This document shows positions 7,177-14,207 of a stretch of 20,510 bases of DNA, piece by piece. Below the pieces are notes generated by a model. That model was not told the DNA's origin. It worked only from the letters and a program-made list of their open reading frames with translations, and ran no database searches. Both the position numbers and the translations under genes were made by a program. Position 1 is the stretch's first letter. Each line of letters opens with the position of its first letter. Source of the stretch: an uncultured Clostridia bacterium (GTDB taxonomy: Bacteria > Bacillota > Clostridia > Oscillospirales > Ruminococcaceae); the NCBI GenBank assembly GCA_947177695.1, contig CAMWVO010000004.1, forward strand, positions 1 to 20,510, read 5' to 3'.

Positions 7177-8232
7177 TCAAAATTCCGAGCTGTAAACGCA
7201 CATGGGATTGCTGCTTTCCACCGTTCCGCTGAAACAAAACCTGACATTGCTGCACCCGCCCAAACAGCAGGCGGCATATTGGCATTTGCCGCACTTCCCG
7301 CTTAATTTTTCCGGTGATAATCCGCGCCGCCAACGGAAAGCGCCGGAGCTGTTCCAATAATCAAGGACAGTCAGACCTTCACGCCAAAGATCATGAACAT
7401 TACGCTCCTTGAATGACCTGTCACGGAGCGAAATGCATCCCACAATATCCCCTGTGGACAAAATTCCCATTGAGTTTGTTCCTGCGGGACAGCCTCTCCA
7501 TACGGGAAGCTTATCCCAGCCGTAAGCAAGCTGTCGGGCGCGGGTCTCCATCATGCTGTAATAGCCTATTGTTTCCGCCAAAAAAATTGCGGGGGATCTT
7601 GCCAAGGAATTGCGGTCATGGGCAAATTGGATCAATGTCCATATGTCGTCTGCCGTCAGCAGCCTGTCCTTGTGGTCTTTCATGCGTCCGCTCGGAACAG
7701 CAGGCTGTATCTGCCATGATGTTACGCCTATGCTTCGCAGAAGTTCAAACATTTCGGGCAGTTCACCGATGTTATCCTTGGTAACGGTGGTATTCACTCC
7801 GGCTTTAAGTCCCGCGCCCGTGATATTCGCGGCAGCGTTCATGCAGACCTTGAAATTCCCTTTTTCCCGCCTCAGATCATGACTTTCCTCCATGCCGTCT
7901 ATGCTGACGGAAATAAGGGAAAATCCGTACATCTTCAGTTCCCTTGCGATATCCTTTGTAACAAGCGTCCCGTTTGTGACCATTCCCAGCTCTGTTTTTC
8001 CGCCGAATATCCGAGCCAGTTCCCTCCAATAGGGACAAAGCAGCGGTTCTCCGCCCGAAAACACCATTTTCCCGATCTCAAAGGCGCATAAATCATTTGC
8101 GACATGAAGCGCCTCGTCCTTATCAAGCTCTTTTTCCGAAATAGACGACGTGCAGTCCGAGCCGCAGTGACTGCACCTGAGATTGCAGCGCTGAGTAAGC
8201 TCCCATGTAAATACCTTTAATTTGTTATCCAT
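7177..8232 (-). CDS. Radical SAM / SPASM domain enzyme
   Basis: I prefer ATG at 8232 (MDNKLKVFTWELTQRC), because metI begins at the same position of the same upstream element. ATG at 8244 is an alternative that adds MVII. The 351-aa product has the radical SAM cluster motif C16-x3-C20-x2-C23 (CNLRCSHC), the SAM-binding GGEP at 60-63, and later strands of a partial TIM barrel. The C-terminal SPASM-type region has Cys at 248, 266, 314, 317, 323, 327, 333 and 345, enough for two auxiliary 4Fe-4S clusters. SPASM enzymes modify peptides or proteins, as in sactipeptide, PqqE and anSME systems. No short precursor peptide gene is seen beside it. It is the last gene of the minus-strand cluster, so a neighbouring cluster protein is a possible substrate (inference). 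Confidence 0.9.
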   Translation of the reverse strand: MDNKLKVFTWELTQRCNLRCSHCGSDCTSSISEKELDKDEALHVANDLCAFEIGKMVFSGGEPLLCPYWRELARIFGGKTELGMVTNGTLVTKDIARELKMYGFSLISVSIDGMEESHDLRREKGNFKVCMNAAANITGAGLKAGVNTTVTKDNIGELPEMFELLRSIGVTSWQIQPAVPSGRMKDHKDRLLTADDIWTLIQFAHDRNSLARSPAIFLAETIGYYSMMETRARQLAYGWDKLPVWRGCPAGTNSMGILSTGDIVGCISLRDRSFKERNVHDLWREGLTVLDYWNSSGAFRWRRGLSPEKLSGKCGKCQYAACCLGGCSNVRFCFSGTVESSNPMCVYSSEF

Positions 8233-8272
8233 AATTATGACCATTTTCCCGTTATGGAAAATGTGTCCTCCT
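8230..8272 (-). repeat. Double-palindrome element between RBS and start, copy B
   Basis: Read on the minus strand: GGAGGACA, then the hairpin CATTTTCC-(ATAACG)-GGAAAATG, then GT, then the palindrome CATAATTATG, whose last three bases are the start codon. A near copy precedes metI, 12 kb away. The arms are identical in both and the loops differ. Confidence 0.7.
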
Positions 8273-8288
8273 CTTTCGTATGTTTAAA

Positions 8289-8355
8289 ATGACATAAATG
8301 TCATCCGGAGTTTTGCGTCAGCAAAATTCCGAACTTAAATCGAGTTTCATTCGAT
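8289..8355 (-). promoter_or_regulatory. Structured leader of the radical SAM gene (three stem-loops)
   Basis: Three inverted repeats fill the 149-nt gap after the 268-aa gene. ATCGA/TCGAT is at 8339-8355. GGAGTTTTGC/GCAAAATTCC (10 pairs with one G-T, 4-nt loop) is at 8307-8330. ATGACAT/ATGTCAT is at 8289-8304. None has a clear U-run. They may protect the 3' end of the upstream mRNA or act as a 5' leader. No known riboswitch was recognised. Confidence 0.45.
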
Positions 8356-8381
8356 GTGAGGAAAACAAAACTTTACCTGCT

Positions 8382-9188
8382 TTAATTCTCTATTGATACT
8401 GTTTTTTCGGTAAAGACAGCTTTATGCTCACTGTACGCCGTAAGCGTAACGCTGTCTGCATCTTCGTCCGCGCTGATAACAGTGCTGCCCGATGCAGCAA
8501 GCTGCGAATATATACCCGATCCGCATCTTAAAGAGCAGGAGACGGCGTTTCTGGTCTCCCACTCAACGCATACCATCTTTTTGTGCTTCGGCTCGGGCGG
8601 CGGAGGCGGCCATACATAAGGCATAGCCTGAAAGCCCTCGCTTTCCGAACCGAGTACGGTATCGGCAGGAACAAACTGCTGTCTGTTCAGATTTTTTGTG
8701 ACCTTAGCCGAAAGCCTTGTTATTTCCGGAGCGCATATTTTGTTCAGGTCTGCCGAAAAATTGCAGTCTGAACTGCTTGTATGCAGTATGAACTTGACCG
8801 GAACGGTACCCGATGCTCCGTTTGTATTGACAGAGCCGATTTCGATTTTGATAAACTCTCCCGCCGCAATAAAAGTTGATTTGCGCGGTCTGAATGTCCA
8901 CTCATAGACGGAGCCGTGAACGCTTTTAAATACGGCGTCCCAGTTTCCCGTTTTTGAAACAGCTTTCAACAGACCCATATTATCCTTTGTGCAAAGCTCG
9001 CTTCCTCCGTCGCCGCAGGACAGGAACATATCAATGCCGTCGGGAGCTTCACGGACCTTACTGTCGTCAGACCCTCTGAAGTCTATTGACTCGCTTCCGC
9101 TGTTTGTCAAGGTAAGCACAACACTCTGTCCCGAACGGTTTACCGCTATATAAGCGGGGTCAAACGACGCTTTCATCTGAACTGCCAT
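8382..9188 (-). CDS. Hypothetical protein with two Ig-like domains and a proline linker
   Basis: ATG at 9188 follows TAAGGAGGAAAT, 15 nt after the previous gene's stop. The 268-aa product has no signal peptide or membrane helix. Residues 1-135 look like an Ig-like beta sandwich (SGQSVVLTLTNSGSESIDF, then EFIKIEIGSV and VPVKFILHT). Residues 190-202 are a rigid linker with WPPPPPEPKHKK. Residues 205-265 are a second small Ig-like unit (VCVEWETRNAVSCSL...STVI...VTLTAYS), with the W-E-T-x-N-A pattern common in bacterial Ig domains. This looks like a structural or adhesive component, not an enzyme. It is the third gene of the run that starts with the giant protein. Confidence 0.75.
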   Translation of the reverse strand: MAVQMKASFDPAYIAVNRSGQSVVLTLTNSGSESIDFRGSDDSKVREAPDGIDMFLSCGDGGSELCTKDNMGLLKAVSKTGNWDAVFKSVHGSVYEWTFRPRKSTFIAAGEFIKIEIGSVNTNGASGTVPVKFILHTSSSDCNFSADLNKICAPEITRLSAKVTKNLNRQQFVPADTVLGSESEGFQAMPYVWPPPPPEPKHKKMVCVEWETRNAVSCSLRCGSGIYSQLAASGSTVISADEDADSVTLTAYSEHKAVFTEKTVSIEN

Positions 9189-9203
9189 ATTTCCTCCTTA
9201 TTT

Positions 9204-10214
9204 TTACGGCTTAAGGCACATAACATATTTGCCCACATTTATCACCGACTCATCGCTGCCGAGAAAGTCCAGATCATATTCAGAAGATATAAGCCCCATC
9301 CTTTGTGCCCGCTCACGCTCTTCGTTATTGACGATATAGCCCATATCCAGTCTAAACCGCTCATTGCCGGTAACAACATAACCGTCGGGGAGATAAACAT
9401 AAAGGCTCACCTGCGAATTGTAGCCCTTGTTCAGAACAAAGCGTCCCGCAATAGGCATATTTTCATTTGCCCTCTGTCTTTCCAGCTTTATTTCCTTGCC
9501 CTCGTCGTCTGTACGGCTGTTGCGTATTTCAACATCAAGCTTATCGGCATTTTCCGTATGCAGCGACAGCAGCCAGAGATTTCCTGTTGCCGTTAATTCC
9601 GCGGGAAAAGTAATATGGAGTGTAATGTCCACCTGAGGAACATTTCCTGCGCTTACCGCTGCCATATTCTGCTGTCCCCACAGCAAATGCTGCTTCAGCA
9701 AAGATGAAACGTAAAGCGGGCTGTCTCCCGCCGGCTTGAGATTTGGGTAATAATCGGAGTATATCTGAGCGATAAAGCAATAGTTCTCATCGACCGCCAG
9801 ATCTCTTTCAAGAATAAACGGAGCCTTGACAACGCCCACAGCTCCCGCTGCCACAGTGCCGAAGGAATTGACCGTATCTCCCTCGTCCTGATTTTCTACG
9901 GGAACAGACTTCCATTCGCTGGGCCAGTTGATAACAGAAGCTTTAGCGTAATAAAGCTTTGCCGACATATCCTTTATTTCTTTTTCGCTGCCGTTTTTCA
10001 TTCTCAGATAGAAATAGTTGTCGTGTCCTCTTACATACTGCGTATCAGAGGCTTTATCGTAATCGTCCGCCAGTTTTTTCTGAAAATCGAATATGGGCGT
10101 ATCTCCCGCGCACCAGATGTCCGGACATTCACAGGTGGATTCCTTGCCGTCCGGCAGAGTTCCCTTATTATTGATATTGGGACGCAGAAAAGGTTCTTTT
10201 AATACTTCAGCCAT
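9204..10214 (-). CDS. Hypothetical beta-rich protein (SPDI-like N-terminus), 336 aa
   Basis: ATG at 10214 follows ATAAGGAGGAGTAATT, 25 nt after the giant gene's stop. Near the N-terminus is CPDIWCAGDTPIFDFQ (about 30-45), followed by YVRGHDNYFYLRMKNGS, KLYYAKASVINWPSEWKSV and ENYCFIAQIYSDYYPN. I recall this order (a PDI motif, a strand opening on N-Y-x-Y-x-R, a W-P-x-x-W motif, a C-x-x-A strand) from uncharacterised bacterial proteins, but cannot name the family. The second half is also strand-rich. No signal peptide is seen. With the next gene it probably provides structural partners for the giant protein (inference from operon position). Confidence 0.75.
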   Translation of the reverse strand: MAEVLKEPFLRPNINNKGTLPDGKESTCECPDIWCAGDTPIFDFQKKLADDYDKASDTQYVRGHDNYFYLRMKNGSEKEIKDMSAKLYYAKASVINWPSEWKSVPVENQDEGDTVNSFGTVAAGAVGVVKAPFILERDLAVDENYCFIAQIYSDYYPNLKPAGDSPLYVSSLLKQHLLWGQQNMAAVSAGNVPQVDITLHITFPAELTATGNLWLLSLHTENADKLDVEIRNSRTDDEGKEIKLERQRANENMPIAGRFVLNKGYNSQVSLYVYLPDGYVVTGNERFRLDMGYIVNNEERERAQRMGLISSEYDLDFLGSDESVINVGKYVMCLKP

Positions 10215-10239
10215 AATTACTCCTCCTTATAATTTTTAG

Positions 10240-13200
10240 TTAAACTGTAATTGCCTGCGTATTGCCGTTGTCAACAAGAAACCGTGTTTCCTCTTCACTG
10301 TTGGACGCAAAAGAAAGCCCGTTGGTTATTGCAATGGCAATCATTCCGCAGGCGTCGATTATAAGCGCCGCTTTGCACAGACTTTCAAAGTTCAGCATAC
10401 ACCTGCTCATTTCCACCACAGAGCAAAAAACCTCTCCGCAGGTAGTGCAGGCGTCAAGCCACTGCCCGCTTCCGCCTACAAGAGCAGTCAGAAAGTGAAC
10501 CGCTCCGTAAAATGTGGTGAACCATCTGCCTGTTTGTTCTGCGTCAACGTGTTTTTTCTGAATGATAAAAAATGCGGTGTCGATTCCCATGCCTATAATA
10601 AAAACTCCCCACATAGCCCAGCTGTAGCCCTTTTGCGCTTCGGTGGAGGTACTGCTGTCGTAAAACGCCGGACAAGATGTAATAAGCCACGTTCCCTCAA
10701 GCAGCAGCGATATTACGGCGGCAGCCTTTCCCAAGCTCGTTTCGTCTCCTCCGCCGATCGAAGCTGCGTCCAGACCAAAATTAACCGCGCCGTAATGCAG
10801 AGCGCTCATGGTAAGAACGATCTTTAAGATAAACTCGTCATTATCCGACAGATTTTCTTCCGATACCTCAGCACTTTCGGATACGGGTTCGGACGGCGTA
10901 AATTTCATGCTTTTTCTCAGCCGCTCCACAAATTCAACGCTGTCCTTTTCCGAAGCAAAGGGAGCGGAACCGAGTACAAGCTTGCCTATGAGCGTAGTCG
11001 GAAGAGCGGCAAGCAATGCCGCAAGGTCGAGGAGCGTCAGATCATCATCGGATATCCAGCTGTAAATTTCCGACAGCAGCGGAATGGATATTTTCGCTGT
11101 GACCAGTTCCCTGAGCTTTGATAAAAGTGCGGAAAGCGCATCAAACAGACCTGAAACTATCTTGGCACAGCCGCTCAGTACAAGATTGATCAGCGCTTTT
11201 ATGGCGGAAAGTATGCCCGACAGCAGAAATGAAAAGAAATTGTCCATATTATCAAAAGCGGACTTGAAATAATTCATTGCCTCATCAAAGGCGCCGCCGT
11301 CTGACAGACTGTTTATAAAGCCCTTTAATTCCGCGAAAAAGTCATCAAACTCTGTAGTTTCATCATCAAGAAGCAGCATGATCGAGTCTGCGTCCGTATC
11401 GGAAGCAAGCGCCTCTTTGAATTTTGCCTGAATAGGGTCGCTGCTGATCTCATATAGGTACTGTTCGTTCTCATCGGGTATCTCGCCTTCAAAATAACTC
11501 ATCACCCCGCCTGACGGCGTTATTTTTTCAATGATCTCATCTATCCACTCGTCCACCTTTTTCTGCGCCGTTTCGATCTTTCCGCACATAAAGCTGCTTA
11601 GCTCCGACGCATTCTGCGGCAGCCAGTCCAGCAGAAGCTCGATCATTCCCGAAATCGCCTTCTTGGTGTACAGCACATAATTCCAGCCGAAAAGAGAAGC
11701 AAGCCAGCGGAAAATGTCCTTGAAAAGCACCAGTACGGGAGCAAAAATTATCTCCACGAATTTAAGCACGTCCTGTACAACGTTCAGAACGGTTTCAAAC
11801 ACCATTTCAACTCCGTTAAGAACGAATCGTACCATCGCTTTTATTCCGTTTACCACAACCTCGCATACCCTGACGATGGATTTTACCACCGAGCGGAAAA
11901 AATCGCCTATTTTTGTGAGCCATTTAGGGAGACCCAAACCGTCCTCACCGCTGAAGCCGCTGATTATTTTCTCTGCCTGCAAGCCCGTCAGCTCTTCGTA
12001 AACAATGCTTCCGTCGTCCATAAACTGCAAACGCCATGACGGAAGATCATCGGTATTTTTGAACATTGCGCTCTGACGCAGATCATTACTTTTCCGAAGC
12101 TGCATTACACCTGTATTTGCACAGTTCAAGCTGCCGACAAGCTTTTGAATACCCATTGCAAGCTGATCTGCGTTGCCCTTGGTTCGGTATTCGTCTTTGG
12201 ATATGAGCGGATCATACTTGGAGGTTTTGGAATCAAACTGCTGTGCGGAAAGCAGAGTGTCTCCGTCCACCTTTCCTATGCGGTCATAAACGTCCGAAAA
12301 CTGTGAAAAGCTCAGCTGCTCGTCACTTCCCAAAAGATCGCCGGATACGCTTGCATATATCGTCGGTACGTCAAGGCGGGAAGAGTACTGCCTGAAGAAA
12401 AGCTTTCCCTGACTGTCCGTTACGGTAGTTACAGACGTTTTTTCATCTATCATTGAAATTCCTTCCGCGGTTTCCACATAGGTACGGGATTCGGCAGTAA
12501 GCGTCACCTCTATCCCCGACAGCGGAACAGTTTTATGCTTCGGGTCGGTGAAGGTCAGTTCGGTCGAATAGCACGGCTGCCTTGTAACAGACTCCGCCCC
12601 TGATGTATCATAGGTGGTTTCGTCCCAATTTGCACCCTCCATATCTTCCAGACGATGAAGCAGATTGTCCTTATCTGTAACATAAAACAGCTGCATTGCG
12701 CCGTTATACTTTACCGCTGAAAGCATTGATGCGGAATTTGCCAATGGGCTCAGTGAGCCTGCGTTCCATACGCCGTCGGAAAGCTCTGCTTCGCCGCGGC
12801 AGATCATATCGGTATGTACTGCTATCGAAACGCTGTTTTTATCTCCCCACGCGTTGAAGCAATGTATATCGGGAGCTGCAAACAGTTCACTGAGCTCTTT
12901 TTTGCTGCCGTCATAACTGTCCGTCAGCGCGGAGATCTTCATAACGCCTGAGTCCTTATAAAGCACAAAGGTATTCCCGTCTATATATTTCACAGCTTCG
13001 GCCTCTGCGATGCCTCCGCTTCGGTTTACCGGAATACTGCTTTCCGCCCTGCCTGTTTCCACATCATAAATTCCATAATTATTTTTTATAACATGAAGCT
13101 TAAGCTCTGACCTTTTGTCTCCCGAAAATGTAAAGCATTTTGTGGTTACGGGAACGGGAAAAAGCCTGCTCTCCGACGAATTGCAGTAATGGAGAGCCAG

Positions 13201-13701
13201 ACTGTATTTTTTGTCCGCAGTACTGAGAATAACCGCAAGAACGAACGGATTATAACTGTCGTCCGAAAGTTGATGCAGCGTCAGACCCGCGATCCTGCTG
13301 TCCAAGTTGGGACGGGTAACCGGAAGCTCCTCTGCGTTTGAAAACTGACCGCTGTAAGGAGCCTTTTCACGAATGCGGTAAAGACGGTCGCCTTTTACCG
13401 CAAACAAGCATATTCTTCCGTCCGCGTCCACCCCCGCGGCAACATCGTGACCTTTAAGAGCGACAGGTATGCACCTTATTGAATTGTCAACAGGTTCGGG
13501 ACGGTAAAGCAAAATACTTTGCTCCTCCGTCTCTGCTGCCAGCTGCATTCCCACCTTATCGTTTCCGAAAGCTACGATACTGCGAATGCAGGAATCTAAT
13601 GCCGCAGCGTCGGTTTTCTCATGTACATTAAGCTGTTCCATAAGCTTTGTGGCTGACCTTATACACACATTTTCATTGCACATACATTCAATTTTTCCCA
13701 A
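10240..13701 (-). CDS. Giant multidomain protein: propeller-like, TTR/Ig-like, amphipathic helices, hydrophobic C-terminus
   Basis: The best start is TTG at 13701 (MGKIECMCNEN), 5 nt after AAAGGAGGAG. The in-frame TTG at 13737 lies upstream of that site. The product is 1153 aa. Residues ~35-370 carry repeated four-strand units (VAAGVDADGRICLFAVKGDRLYRI, MQLFYVTDKDNLLHRL), as in beta-propellers. Residues ~380-455 look like a transthyretin/Ig-like sandwich (SGIEVTLTAES, VTDSQGKLFF). Residues ~590-690 are long amphipathic helices ending in FRWLASLFGWNYVLYTKK, a motif I associate with large uncharacterised bacterial and fungal proteins. Residues ~820-870 are another hydrophobic helical stretch. 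About four membrane-like helices follow at ~990-1135. There is no signal peptide. A membrane-inserting assembly is plausible but unproven. Alternatives are a tape-measure-like or scaffold protein. Confidence 0.75.
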   Translation of the reverse strand: MGKIECMCNENVCIRSATKLMEQLNVHEKTDAAALDSCIRSIVAFGNDKVGMQLAAETEEQSILLYRPEPVDNSIRCIPVALKGHDVAAGVDADGRICLFAVKGDRLYRIREKAPYSGQFSNAEELPVTRPNLDSRIAGLTLHQLSDDSYNPFVLAVILSTADKKYSLALHYCNSSESRLFPVPVTTKCFTFSGDKRSELKLHVIKNNYGIYDVETGRAESSIPVNRSGGIAEAEAVKYIDGNTFVLYKDSGVMKISALTDSYDGSKKELSELFAAPDIHCFNAWGDKNSVSIAVHTDMICRGEAELSDGVWNAGSLSPLANSASMLSAVKYNGAMQLFYVTDKDNLLHRLEDMEGANWDETTYDTSGAESVTRQPCYSTELTFTDPKHKTVPLSGIEVTLTAESRTYVETAEGISMIDEKTSVTTVTDSQGKLFFRQYSSRLDVPTIYASVSGDLLGSDEQLSFSQFSDVYDRIGKVDGDTLLSAQQFDSKTSKYDPLISKDEYRTKGNADQLAMGIQKLVGSLNCANTGVMQLRKSNDLRQSAMFKNTDDLPSWRLQFMDDGSIVYEELTGLQAEKIISGFSGEDGLGLPKWLTKIGDFFRSVVKSIVRVCEVVVNGIKAMVRFVLNGVEMVFETVLNVVQDVLKFVEIIFAPVLVLFKDIFRWLASLFGWNYVLYTKKAISGMIELLLDWLPQNASELSSFMCGKIETAQKKVDEWIDEIIEKITPSGGVMSYFEGEIPDENEQYLYEISSDPIQAKFKEALASDTDADSIMLLLDDETTEFDDFFAELKGFINSLSDGGAFDEAMNYFKSAFDNMDNFFSFLLSGILSAIKALINLVLSGCAKIVSGLFDALSALLSKLRELVTAKISIPLLSEIYSWISDDDLTLLDLAALLAALPTTLIGKLVLGSAPFASEKDSVEFVERLRKSMKFTPSEPVSESAEVSEENLSDNDEFILKIVLTMSALHYGAVNFGLDAASIGGGDETSLGKAAAVISLLLEGTWLITSCPAFYDSSTSTEAQKGYSWAMWGVFIIGMGIDTAFFIIQKKHVDAEQTGRWFTTFYGAVHFLTALVGGSGQWLDACTTCGEVFCSVVEMSRCMLNFESLCKAALIIDACGMIAIAITNGLSFASNSEEETRFLVDNGNTQAITV

Positions 13702-13759
13702 GACAGCTCCTCCTTTACAGCCTGTTATTGTTGCCAAATAAACTATATTAGAACAGGAA

Positions 13760-13818
13760 TTAAAAAAATCACCTGCCGTTGTTCAAACCTTGAGGGTTTA
13801 CATTCCGGCAAGTGATTT
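13760..13818 (-). terminator. Terminator after the lectin-like gene
   Basis: On the minus strand, AAATCACTTGCCG (13818-13806) pairs with CGGCAGGTGATTT (13778-13766), with one G-T pair. The loop holds a second AAACC/GGTTT hairpin. TTTTTAATT follows. It lies 8 nt beyond the lectin-like stop and splits the cluster into two transcripts. A weak -10 (TATAGT, 13747-13742) could serve the giant gene. Confidence 0.75.
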
Positions 13819-13825
13819 ACTATCA

Positions 13826-14197
13826 TCAGCCCTTGCTTTTCCAAGCAATGATACTGATGGCAACGTCATTATAGTCCTTGTCGCCTGAATCCTCAAGACA
13901 TAGGTTAAATTCTTTTCCTACAACGGTTCCGTCATCGGTAGTAATATCATTTGAATGAGGTCCTCCGAGAATTTGGCTTGACTTAGGGATATCGACCGTA
14001 ATTTTTAAATTATTTCCGTAAATGGTACTGTAACTGCACGCAAGAGGAGGATCAATGTTAGTGCTTTGCCTGCTTGCGGAAAAATATTCTTTTGAATCAT
14101 CTTTTAAGGTCACCGTAATTTTATTGGCTGCCTGAGTTGTTACAAACCAAGACATAAAGTAACCTTTGGGAATAGGTACATTAAATTCTCTTTTCAT
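13826..14197 (-). CDS. LecB/PA-IIL-like calcium-dependent lectin, 123 aa
   Basis: The start is ATG at 14197, 7 nt after TAAGGAGG. The longer in-frame extension runs into the upstream gene. Length and fold fit the PA-IIL family (115 aa). The diagnostic calcium loop is E102-D-S-G-D106-K-D108-Y-N110-D111, matching Glu95, Asp99, Asp101, Asn103 and Asp104 of PA-IIL. The protein ends in Gly123, like PA-IIL, whose C-terminal carboxylate completes the calcium site of the partner subunit. An ungapped alignment of the N-terminus (EFNVPIPKGYFMSWF with VFTLPANTRFGVTAF) puts Thr20 at the calcium ligand Asn21 and T-Q-A at the specificity loop S22-S23-G24. Sugar specificity is therefore unknown. It has no signal peptide, as in PA-IIL. 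It is co-transcribed with the CN-hydrolase. Confidence 0.7.
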   Translation of the reverse strand: MKREFNVPIPKGYFMSWFVTTQAANKITVTLKDDSKEYFSASRQSTNIDPPLACSYSTIYGNNLKITVDIPKSSQILGGPHSNDITTDDGTVVGKEFNLCLEDSGDKDYNDVAISIIAWKSKG

Positions 14198-14207
14198 AAT
14201 AGCCTCC

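Noticed and set aside
8382..13701. Phage tail module (giant protein as tape measure)
   Set aside because: No tail tube, baseplate, capsid or lysis genes are present, and the N-terminal propeller-like part does not fit a tape measure.
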